A program made the translations under genes and the position numbers. Positions 6,679 to 12,199 of a stretch of DNA of 12,199 nt are shown piece by piece. This DNA is from an uncultured bacterium. GTDB lineage: Bacteria; Planctomycetota; UBA8108. The notes beneath the pieces are model-generated. The model ran no database searches and was not told the origin of the DNA. It saw only the letters and a list, made by a program, of their open reading frames with translations. Location: positions 1-12,199 of the forward strand of contig CAJWZY010000036.1 in the NCBI GenBank assembly GCA_913050545.1, in the 5' to 3' direction. Positions within the stretch are counted from its first letter, which is position 1. Every line of letters starts with the position of its first letter.

Positions 6679-7610
6679 CTATTATCGAACGGAAATACCC
6701 TTGCCAGGACCCGAAAATCCTCCAGGGACAAGTTCTCCGGCCGGACAGTGGCATCCAGCTTGCACAATGTAAGTGCTTTATCAGCCTTATCTTGCCCAAT
6801 AATGCTCCGCAAGCTGCCTCCCAGTTGTTTTCGCCGCTTTTGAAAAAGGATTCGAACCCATTCAGAAAACGACTCGTAATCCTTTTTGATCTCTTCGGTT
6901 ACGACTTCATAGCGAGGCTCTAATCGAATCACTGCTGAATCTACCCGTGGCGGAGGCCAGAAGGAGCCTGGAGCAATCTTTTTGAGGTATTGCGACCGGG
7001 CCCAGTAGCCGACCAGGAGAGAGGCGGGCCCGTAGCCGATGCTGGATTGCGACCTGGAGCGGTCGCGACGCCCCTTACCCTGGACCACCGGAGCGGCACA
7101 AATACGCTCTGCAACCTCATTCTGAACGGTCAGGACAGCTTTCTGCCAGGATACTGCCGACTCCAGCAGGGCAATGATGAGGGTGGTTGAAATTCCATAA
7201 GGCAGGTTGGAAACCCAGAGAAAATCGCCCAGATCCCTCAATTTCTCATAGAGAAGCGGCTGCAGCTTTCGCTTTCCATCGAGCGCATCTACCTGGAGTA
7301 TTTCCACATTATCGAAAATTTTCAGCTCATCCGCTGCGAATGCAGACATGCGCTCATCGATCTCAACGGTCAGCACCCTTGCGGCCCTGGAAGCCAATTC
7401 ACGGGTCAGGCTGGCAGGGCCCGTCCCAACCTCGAGTACCCTGGAATTCCCTTCAACTCCAGCGGCCTCAGCCAGTGAAGACAGGATCCGTGGGTCATGC
7501 AGAAAATGTTGCCCGAGCCCCTTTCGGGGGACAAACCCGGCTGCACGCAGGCGTGCGAGAAGCCCCCTGCCTTCCCCCGGTGCCTCTCGATTTTCTTCCG
7601 TGCTGCTCAT
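6675..7610 (-). CDS. rsmA: 16S rRNA (adenine-N6,N6)-dimethyltransferase RsmA/KsgA
   Basis: This enzyme uses S-adenosylmethionine to dimethylate two adjacent adenines in the 3'-terminal helix of 16S rRNA, a late step in 30S assembly. The 311-residue protein has the family motifs in order: KGLGQHFLHD (30-39), the SAM-binding loop VLEVGTGPASLT (58-69), VEID (82-85), the catalytic NLPY (135-138), QNEVAERI (163-170), FWPPPRVDSAVIRL (217-230) and the C-terminal FQKRRKQL. Where the E. coli enzyme runs directly from AGP into the YGRLSV-like segment, this protein carries a basic, Ser-rich insert of about 15 residues (about 176-191). The ATG at 7610 has GGAG 6 nt upstream. It lies 126 nt after the second lipoprotein gene and is probably co-transcribed with it. 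Confidence 0.96.
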   Translation of the reverse strand: MSSTEENREAPGEGRGLLARLRAAGFVPRKGLGQHFLHDPRILSSLAEAAGVEGNSRVLEVGTGPASLTRELASRAARVLTVEIDERMSAFAADELKIFDNVEILQVDALDGKRKLQPLLYEKLRDLGDFLWVSNLPYGISTTLIIALLESAVSWQKAVLTVQNEVAERICAAPVVQGKGRRDRSRSQSSIGYGPASLLVGYWARSQYLKKIAPGSFWPPPRVDSAVIRLEPRYEVVTEEIKKDYESFSEWVRILFQKRRKQLGGSLRSIIGQDKADKALTLCKLDATVRPENLSLEDFRVLARVFPFDNS

Positions 7611-7736
7611 GCGGGTCTCCGGTCACAATTCCTCAGCTACTCAACCGGAACGCCCTGAAACAAAAGCCCACCCAACTCCGCTGACAGATCCGGTTGAAAG
7701 CGAACTCCCAATCGCAGACCCTCATTCCTGGAGCTC

Positions 7737-8345
7737 TCAGTATCTATGCGCACTGAGACGAAAAACCACGCGCTGATTTTTCCCGGCTCCCGGCGTGGAG
7801 CCGGCTGTTTTAGAACCGGGTGGCTTCCCCGTCCCTGAGCTGAAGATAGCAACCCGCTCCTCAGGTATACCATGCTTCAGGTTGAAATATTTGAAGACGT
7901 TGGTGGCGCGCTCCAGCCCCAGTTGAATCCTGTACTGGTACGTCCCCCCACCTGCCTCCAGCGGCTCATCGCCTGTGTGGACCTCAACGATGATCTTCTG
8001 TCCCGGATACCTGTCTTTCAACAGCGCCGCGATTTCATCGAGGACAGGAATACGATCGGATTTGAGGGAAGCCTGGCCGGGGTCGAAAAGAGATTCGGCG
8101 CCCAGGCGCAACCCTCCATTTTCGACCTCGGCCCCTTCCACCCCGGCGATATCGCCTGCAGAAATAGCAACTGCAGCCCGCCGGGCATTTGTGTGCTGCT
8201 GCAACCTGTTGTACTGGTCAATCAACTGCTGATTGGTTCGCTGGGCCGCCCTCAGCTCAGCCGTGAGCCTTTCGTAGGTCCCGCAACCATTCAGCAACAC
8301 CAGCGCTACAACAGAGCAGAGCACGCGCAGAACGCACCTGTTCAT
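7737..8345 (-). CDS. OmpA-like lipoprotein, divergent paralogue with altered peptidoglycan-binding motif
   Basis: This 202-residue protein starts at ATG 8345 with AGGGA about 8 nt upstream. A type II signal peptide ends in the lipobox LLNGC (Cys21); Gly at +2 gives no inner-membrane retention signal, so the outer membrane is likely. A short coiled-coil segment contains NQQLIDQYNRL (38-48), followed by an OmpA-C-like domain (about 80-198). It is clearly a paralogue of the gene 35 nt upstream, sharing LERATNVFKY and NLKHGIPE. The usual GHTD motif reads VHTG (122-125), and the Asn that normally opens the NxxLxxxRA helix is Arg139, although Arg146 is kept. Asp and Arg at these places bind the diaminopimelate of peptidoglycan in OmpA-family domains. 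I therefore infer weakened or lost wall binding. Confidence 0.85.
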   Translation of the reverse strand: MNRCVLRVLCSVVALVLLNGCGTYERLTAELRAAQRTNQQLIDQYNRLQQHTNARRAAVAISAGDIAGVEGAEVENGGLRLGAESLFDPGQASLKSDRIPVLDEIAALLKDRYPGQKIIVEVHTGDEPLEAGGGTYQYRIQLGLERATNVFKYFNLKHGIPEERVAIFSSGTGKPPGSKTAGSTPGAGKNQRVVFRLSAHRY

Positions 8346-8380
8346 CGCTTCATTCCCTGTCCCGAAAACCAGGCTGCAGG

Positions 8381-9076
8381 TTACTGAACCTGCTGGCCAA
8401 GGCGGAAGACAACACGACGGTTATCGCGGCGGCCAGCCTTGGTATTCTGGGTTGCGAGATCAAGCGGCTTGGCCATACCGAAGCTGAAAATAGTAACCCT
8501 TCCCTCGGGTATACCATGCTTCAGGTTGAGATATTTGAAGACGTTGGTGGCTCTCTCAAAGCCGAGCTTCAAATTATACTCATAGAGCTTCTTGGTCTTG
8601 TTGAGAGGCTCATTGTCTGTATGTCCCTCAATGATGATGTTGTAGCCGGCGTACTTGCCCTTAAGGCTCCCGGCAATCGAATCCAGGGCCGGGAAGTGGG
8701 TTGCCTTTTTCAGGCTCGCCATACCGGAGTTAAAGAGCAGGTTGGACCCGAGGCTGATTCCACCCTCTTCGATCTTCGCTCCCTCAGGCACATCTTCACT
8801 GGAAAAACTCGCACCCTGCTGTTTCTGCAGCTGCGCACGCAGGTCTTCAAGTTGAGCCAGGGCAGCCTTGTGCTCTGCCTCTGAAATAGTTCCATCTGCA
8901 GCCTGGCGGTTCGTCTTAACCAGCAACCTGTTGTACTGGTCGATCAACTGCCGATTGGCCTGCTGGGATAACTCAAGCTCACCTTTGAGCTTGCTGTAAT
9001 CCCCATAGGACACACAACCGGACAATAGAGACACCGCACATACCACAGCCAACCCGCGTACCACGAGCTTCCTCAT
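8381..9076 (-). CDS. OmpA-family outer-membrane lipoprotein (Pal-like), intact peptidoglycan-binding motif
   Basis: This 231-residue protein is predicted to be anchored in the outer membrane by an N-terminal lipid and to bind peptidoglycan through its C-terminal OmpA domain. The signal peptide ends in LLSGC (Cys21); Val at +2 is compatible with outer-membrane sorting. Residues about 27-88 form a coiled coil (ELSQQANRQLIDQYNRLL ... LEDLRAQLQKQQ). The OmpA domain covers about 108-226 and has GHTD (151-154), N168 and R175 in the NxxLxxxRA-type helix, and DNRRVVFRL near the end. I choose ATG 9076: AGGGAAGTGA lies just upstream and the signal peptide begins there. The frame is open back to 9181, but those 35 residues would bury the signal peptide. 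It differs from classical Pal in its longer coiled coil, so I do not name it pal. Confidence 0.9.
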   Translation of the reverse strand: MRKLVVRGLAVVCAVSLLSGCVSYGDYSKLKGELELSQQANRQLIDQYNRLLVKTNRQAADGTISEAEHKAALAQLEDLRAQLQKQQGASFSSEDVPEGAKIEEGGISLGSNLLFNSGMASLKKATHFPALDSIAGSLKGKYAGYNIIIEGHTDNEPLNKTKKLYEYNLKLGFERATNVFKYLNLKHGIPEGRVTIFSFGMAKPLDLATQNTKAGRRDNRRVVFRLGQQVQ

Positions 9077-9195
9077 GACTTCACTTCCCTTCTGTTCTCT
9101 TCCCTTCAAAACTCTTGAACGCCGTCCTGTACGGTGGATACCACCCATTCCATCGCGGCAGGGTGACACCCCAAGGTTCAAAATATGTTGAGGAA

Positions 9196-9224
9196 TATAT
9201 AACAGTTTGCCTGAAACATGAAAA
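9196..9224 (-). promoter_or_regulatory. Possible promoter for the lipoprotein-rsmA genes
   Basis: On the minus strand, TTTTCA (9224-9219) and TATATA (9201-9196) are 17 nt apart. The site lies between the strong terminator at 9269-9313 and the first lipoprotein gene, where a promoter is needed. Box matches are moderate, and the leader to ATG 9076 would be about 113 nt. Confidence 0.4.
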
Positions 9225-9268
9225 GGGCTTTATCGGTACTTCTTCTCACAGAAAAGCATGACTTCGGC

Positions 9269-9313
9269 AAAAAAGAAGGACTGCCGCGCTTTTCAGCGCG
9301 GCAGTCCTTCTTT
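9269..9313 (-). terminator. Very strong rho-independent terminator after the HTH-membrane protein gene
   Basis: Arms 9272-9290 and 9295-9313 are perfectly complementary over 19 bp, with the loop TTTC. Six U residues follow on the minus strand (A-run 9269-9274); the innermost four of these overlap the foot of the stem. It separates the HTH-protein unit from the lipoprotein genes. A weaker hairpin with one C-C mismatch lies at 9361-9378, between the stop codon and this terminator. Confidence 0.93.
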
Positions 9314-9388
9314 AATCATCTCTCCAACCACTGCAAACCCCTCTAAAACAGGAGCTGCAGAGCCCGGAAAACCCGGCTTTTACTCTGA

Positions 9389-10270
9389 TTACCTGGGCTT
9401 TTTGGGATCGGCGTTCGGGTCAACAAACATATCGGCAATACCGTGAACCGCTTTCCTCACACCTTCCTTGCCGTTTCCGCCAGCCCAGCCCTTGATCCAT
9501 TCCTGAGAGTGGACTTTTTTTGCCTCCAGATACTCTCCGCGATCATTGGTCAGATCTTCGTTATAAATCGTCGCCAGAAGAACGGCCATGGGCACCAGGA
9601 GAGCAAGCGCGGCAAACGACAGAAGAACCGTCCAGGCGGCATGGCTCTTGCGTTTCTTCAGCTGCATTACCCGTGCGCCGCCACCGCGAAGAAGGGTACC
9701 TTCCTCGGTCGGGTCGAGCAGGGTATCTTCGGTGGTATCCAGCTCAAAGGTATCCGCATCGTCATCTCCGAGGTCGAGGATGTCGGTGTCGAGGAGAGTT
9801 TCGTCTCCAAGCTCGGTATCCGCGGAACTCGAATCCTCTGCACCCGGAATCGGAGTGGTTCCTTCACTGTCACCATCGTCATCGTCGAGGAGGCTCTCTA
9901 CATCGAGAACGGTTTCATCGCCGATCGAACCACCGACATCGTCGTCGAGGGAGATTTCAAGGTCGCCGAGATCCTCGGCTGCTATATCAGCAACCTCGGA
10001 GCCTGCGTCGGAACTCTCCGCATCGTCTCCATCGGAGAGATCAATACCGAAATCGATCTCTTCATCGTCGTCGAGGAGATTCAGCTCATCGTCGGCAAGG
10101 ACGATCTCCGCATCTCCCTGGTTCTTGTAGCTCTCAACCGCCTCTTTCTTGAAGAGAAGATTGTCTCCATCCTTTGTGCTGGCGATCTTGCCAGAGGCGA
10201 CCAGTTTCTCGAGCTCCTCTTCGGAGATACCGAGTTCGCTGGCGGCTTCTTCAAAGCTCATTTCACTCAC
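9389..10270 (-). CDS. Membrane-tethered HTH protein with a long acidic linker
   Basis: I recognise the architecture but not a named gene. Residues 5-50 resemble an excisionase/MerR-type helix-turn-helix (SELGISEEELEKLVASGKI ... LFKKEAVESY). Residues about 53-195 are extremely Asp/Glu-rich and low in complexity. A KKRK cluster (205-208) and one hydrophobic segment (about 211-236) then predict a single membrane span with the N-terminus inside. About 57 residues follow outside (EWIKGWAGGNGKEGVRKAVHG). The acidic part repeats a T-x-L-D unit: TVLD (120-123), TLLD (158-161) and TLLD (183-186). I take GTG 10270 as start because GAGG lies 9 nt upstream; the ATG three codons later (10261) is the alternative. 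The gene follows a small membrane-protein gene by 64 nt and ends in a strong terminator. A regulatory or scaffolding role at the membrane is inference. Confidence 0.8.
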   Translation of the reverse strand: MSEMSFEEAASELGISEEELEKLVASGKIASTKDGDNLLFKKEAVESYKNQGDAEIVLADDELNLLDDDEEIDFGIDLSDGDDAESSDAGSEVADIAAEDLGDLEISLDDDVGGSIGDETVLDVESLLDDDDGDSEGTTPIPGAEDSSSADTELGDETLLDTDILDLGDDDADTFELDTTEDTLLDPTEEGTLLRGGGARVMQLKKRKSHAAWTVLLSFAALALLVPMAVLLATIYNEDLTNDRGEYLEAKKVHSQEWIKGWAGGNGKEGVRKAVHGIADMFVDPNADPKKPR

Positions 10271-10334
10271 TTTACAGAACCTCGCTCATTTCCTCGTTTA
10301 TTTCAGATTCAGACACTTCACTTCTTTAACGACG

Positions 10335-10709
10335 TTATCTCGGTTTCCTGCCACCAAGCTGATTTTTCTCGATGGCCTTTTTCATATCCGCCGGCGCCAG
10401 TCTTTTCCCCAGTGGTGCAAAATACTCAATCTTCATATCCCAGGTAATGTCACGGGTACCCATGTACTCGATTCCCCGCTTCGCAACGCTATAAGCAGCG
10501 AGCCTTCTCGTGGGAACCTCCAGAACATAAAGCATGTTGTTGTTGCCCTGGGTCGTCATACCTGTTGCCAGGATGTAATTGCCCTGGGCATTTCCTACCG
10601 CCTGGCCAAAAGCCTGCGGAAGCCCCGGACGAACCATCTGCTGAACAACGTTGACACCCAACAGCGTTACGCAAATTGCCAGCAATGCGACCGTAATGTT
10701 TTGACGCAT
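10335..10709 (-). CDS. Small membrane-anchored protein of unknown function
   Basis: This 124-residue protein starts at ATG 10709 with GGGGG 7 nt upstream; the preceding TTG codon is a less likely start. Residues 5-23 (ITVALLAICVTLLGVNVVQ) form a signal anchor or an uncleaved signal peptide. The rest is a small soluble domain: NYILATG (44-50), MLYVLEVPTRRLAAYSV (59-75) and YMGTRDITWDMKIEYF (82-97). It reads as alternating short beta strands, followed by a basic tail (RKPR). The pattern, a Tyr-Val-Leu core followed by a W-D-M/L-K strand, reminds me of short envelope proteins of planctomycete-type genomes, but I cannot name a family. It is probably the first gene of a two-gene unit with the HTH-membrane protein, and the two may act together. 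Confidence 0.75.
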   Translation of the reverse strand: MRQNITVALLAICVTLLGVNVVQQMVRPGLPQAFGQAVGNAQGNYILATGMTTQGNNNMLYVLEVPTRRLAAYSVAKRGIEYMGTRDITWDMKIEYFAPLGKRLAPADMKKAIEKNQLGGRKPR

Positions 10710-11072
10710 CAAATTACCCCCGATTTCCTTTCCTCAGTTGAACCTGCCAGGCCAACCCGGGCAGATCCGGCTAATCCCAAACTCCGAACGAAACCAACCT
10801 CGGAGCCCCTCGCTTGACTCAACCGGGTAATTCTATTTCGGCAAATAAGGGAGCCGAGACACACTCTTAAGTTGAGCCTGTCAAAGAGTTACCGGAAGAA
10901 GGCGGGGGAGAAAAACTGTAAAGACCCTCTCATAAGGGCCGTTTCTTCTGACATTTCATCTTAGCACACCGATTCTTAGCCAACCAAACGAAAGTTGGCT
11001 CATCGAGGCTTTCCTATACAAAGAATAACACCTAACACCCAACCAACCAGTGAATGAAGGCAGTTTTTCTGC
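10710..11072 (-). other. Gap between recG and the small membrane-protein gene
   Basis: No gene is seen here. Besides the terminator candidate at 10905-10940, the gap contains a perfect 7-bp hairpin AGCCAAC/GTTGGCT (10978-11000, 9-nt loop) and an exact TTGACA on the minus strand (10884-10879). No good -10 box lies 16-18 nt after that TTGACA. A TAGAAT (10835-10830) lacks a matching -35 box. The promoter for the downstream gene must be near here but is not clear. Confidence 0.4.
10905..10940 (-). terminator. Probable rho-independent terminator after recG
   Basis: On the minus strand GGCCCTT pairs with GAGGGTC (arms at 10940-10934 and 10929-10923) over 7 bp including two G-U pairs, with a 4-nt loop. 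A U-rich tract with two U-runs (UUU and UUUUU) follows. It is weaker than the terminators elsewhere in the window and lies about 130 nt after the recG stop. Confidence 0.5.
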
Positions 11073-12199
11073 TTAATCGAGGCCCATAATCCCCTCTCCA
11101 GTCGATTCTTCAAGCCCCAGAAATTCACTCCAGCGGTCAAAAAAAGGTGCGCTTTGAGGATCTTCCCAGAAATCTTCAGCGAGATCTTTAACCTTCTTGA
11201 AAGCCTCCATATTGGCCAGCGGAGCTCCCAGGCCGCCAAGGGGAACTATTCCGGCCTGGCGAATCCCGAGATATTCCCCGGGCCCCCTCAGCTCCAGGTC
11301 TTTCTCCGCCAGTTCGAAACCATCATCGGTGGCGATGAAAATTTCGAGCCGCTTCGATCCCTCCTCGCCACAACCTTCCAGGCTTACGAGACAAAACCCG
11401 GGATGCCCCCCCCTGCCGATCCGCCCGCGCAGCTGGTGCAGCTGCGCAAGACCGAACCTGCCTGCGTTCTCAATAAAGAGAACCGTTGCATTGGGAACAT
11501 CAATCCCGACTTCGATAACAGACGTCGCCACGAGGATCTGCGTCTGGCCACTGCGGAAACACTGCATGGCCTCATCCTTCTCTGCGCTGCTCAATCTACC
11601 GTGCACAAGGCCAACCTGGTACTCGGGAAACACATCCCTTGCCAGGTGTTCCTGCGCCGCTACCGCCGCATGCAGATCAAGCTTCTCGGACTCCTCAACC
11701 AGGGGGAAAACAAAGAAAGCCTGGCGCCCCTCCTTCAATTCGTTACGAACAAACTCAAGCGAGTCGGATTTTTTTTCAGGCCTGACCGGGTACGTCTTCA
11801 CCGGCTGGCGGCCTGGAGGGCGCTCCTTGATAATCGACAGGTCCAGGTCTCCGTATTGGGTCATCCGAAGCGACCTGGGTATCGGGGTAGCCGTCATGAC
11901 CAGGATATGCGGCTCCCTTCCCTTCTTGCGGAGCTTCGAGCGCTCAGCTACTCCGAATCGATGCTGCTCATCGATGATCGCAAGACCGAGATCTTTCATG
12001 GCGACGCTGTCCTGTACCAGGGCATGGGTGCCGACGACAATATGGATCCCACCCTCGGCCAGCTCGCGCAGGATCTCGCGTCGTTGAGGGGCCTTTACCG
12101 CTCCAGTCAGGAGAGCGATCTTTACGCCCGGATGGCCGCTGAGATATCGACTGATCGTGGCGAAGTGCTGCTGGGCAAGGATCTCCGTCGGCGCCATGA
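11073..12199 (-). CDS. recG: ATP-dependent DNA helicase RecG, N-terminus cut by window edge
   Basis: RecG is a superfamily 2 translocase that remodels stalled replication forks and branched recombination intermediates. The visible 374 complete codons cover the helicase core from motif Ia to the C-terminus. They begin at MAPTEILAQQH, which is internal and not the start. Motif II is IIDEQHRFGV (75-84 of the fragment), the DEQH form typical of RecG. Motif III is VMTATPIPRSL (100-110). Later come LVATSVIEVGIDVPNATV and the motif VI segment QLHQLRGRIGRG. The RecG C-terminal signature around LELRGPGEYLGIRQAG is present. The wedge domain and Walker A motif lie beyond base 12199. Full RecG proteins are near 700 residues, so roughly half is missing. 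There is no frameshift or loss in the part seen. Confidence 0.97.
   Translation of the reverse strand, partial: MAPTEILAQQHFATISRYLSGHPGVKIALLTGAVKAPQRREILRELAEGGIHIVVGTHALVQDSVAMKDLGLAIIDEQHRFGVAERSKLRKKGREPHILVMTATPIPRSLRMTQYGDLDLSIIKERPPGRQPVKTYPVRPEKKSDSLEFVRNELKEGRQAFFVFPLVEESEKLDLHAAVAAQEHLARDVFPEYQVGLVHGRLSSAEKDEAMQCFRSGQTQILVATSVIEVGIDVPNATVLFIENAGRFGLAQLHQLRGRIGRGGHPGFCLVSLEGCGEEGSKRLEIFIATDDGFELAEKDLELRGPGEYLGIRQAGIVPLGGLGAPLANMEAFKKVKDLAEDFWEDPQSAPFFDRWSEFLGLEESTGEGIMGLD

Noticed and set aside
7637..7873. A 78-codon minus-strand frame overlapping the end of the second lipoprotein gene and reaching towards rsmA.
   Set aside because: Most of it overlaps the lipoprotein in another frame. 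The remaining 32 or so residues lack a start and a ribosome site, so chance is the simpler explanation.
8381..9181. Longer version of the first lipoprotein starting at 9181.
   Set aside because: It would place 35 residues before an otherwise perfect lipoprotein signal peptide. ATG 9076 has its own ribosome site.
9443..10447. A 334-codon open frame on the plus strand, plus other long plus-strand frames at 9520-10152 and 9588-10130.
   Set aside because: They lie opposite the acidic linker of the HTH-membrane protein. GAC/GAT/GAG codons read backwards give Ile, Val and Leu codons and few stops, so long antisense frames are expected. There is no ribosome site or family resemblance.
10862..10884. 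Exact TTGACA on the minus strand upstream of the small membrane-protein gene.
   Set aside because: The base positions 16-18 nt downstream (around TGTCTC) do not resemble a -10 box, so I do not call it a promoter.
1..12199. CRISPR array, insertion sequence, prophage, toxin-antitoxin or secretion locus.
   Set aside because: No regularly spaced repeats, transposase or integrase motifs, terminal inverted repeats, or paired small toxin/antitoxin genes were found on either strand.

Overview
The window looks like chromosomal DNA from a Gram-negative bacterium. All recognisable genes lie on the minus strand, so they read from high to low coordinates. Two genes run off the window: recG at the right edge loses its N-terminus, and a LamG-domain protein at the left edge loses its C-terminus. 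The evidence for an outer membrane is the pair of OmpA-type lipoproteins. Tandem LamG modules, a membrane-tethered HTH protein with a long acidic linker, and a C4 zinc-ribbon gene beside dnaG-rpoD together suggest the PVC superphylum or a neighbouring uncultured phylum. That placement is inference, since there is no rRNA or tRNA here to test it.

Layout from right to left, in the direction of transcription. (1) 12199-11073: C-terminal part of the RecG helicase, then a 363-bp gap with a probable terminator. (2) 10709-9389: a two-gene unit encoding a small membrane-anchored protein of unknown function and an HTH/acidic/transmembrane protein, closed by a very strong 19-bp terminator hairpin at 9269-9313. 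(3) 9076-6675: two paralogous OmpA-type lipoproteins followed by rsmA (16S rRNA dimethyltransferase). (4) 6674-6089: a structured 586-bp gap with a good promoter candidate overlapping the rsmA stop codon, a possible 42-codon small ORF, tandem 13-bp repeats and several hairpins. (5) 6088-2476: dnaG (primase) and rpoD (primary sigma factor), the classic macromolecular-synthesis pair. An internal near-consensus promoter and a 16-bp palindrome lie just ahead of rpoD. (6) 2475-2258: an rpoD 3' region with short direct repeats, ending in a terminator. (7) 2198-1473: a coiled-coil C4 zinc-ribbon protein. (8) 1401-1: a secreted protein with two tandem LamG-like modules. This gene is open through the left edge.

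Functionally the core is housekeeping: replication priming, the primary sigma factor, rRNA modification and recombination repair. The envelope genes sit between these. The parts most worth a second look are the tandem OmpA paralogues, of which the second has lost residues expected for peptidoglycan binding; the membrane-tethered HTH protein with repeated T-x-L-D motifs; and the long structured leader before dnaG. I see no CRISPR array, insertion sequence, prophage, tRNA or rRNA, and nothing that amounts to a clear new multi-gene system.
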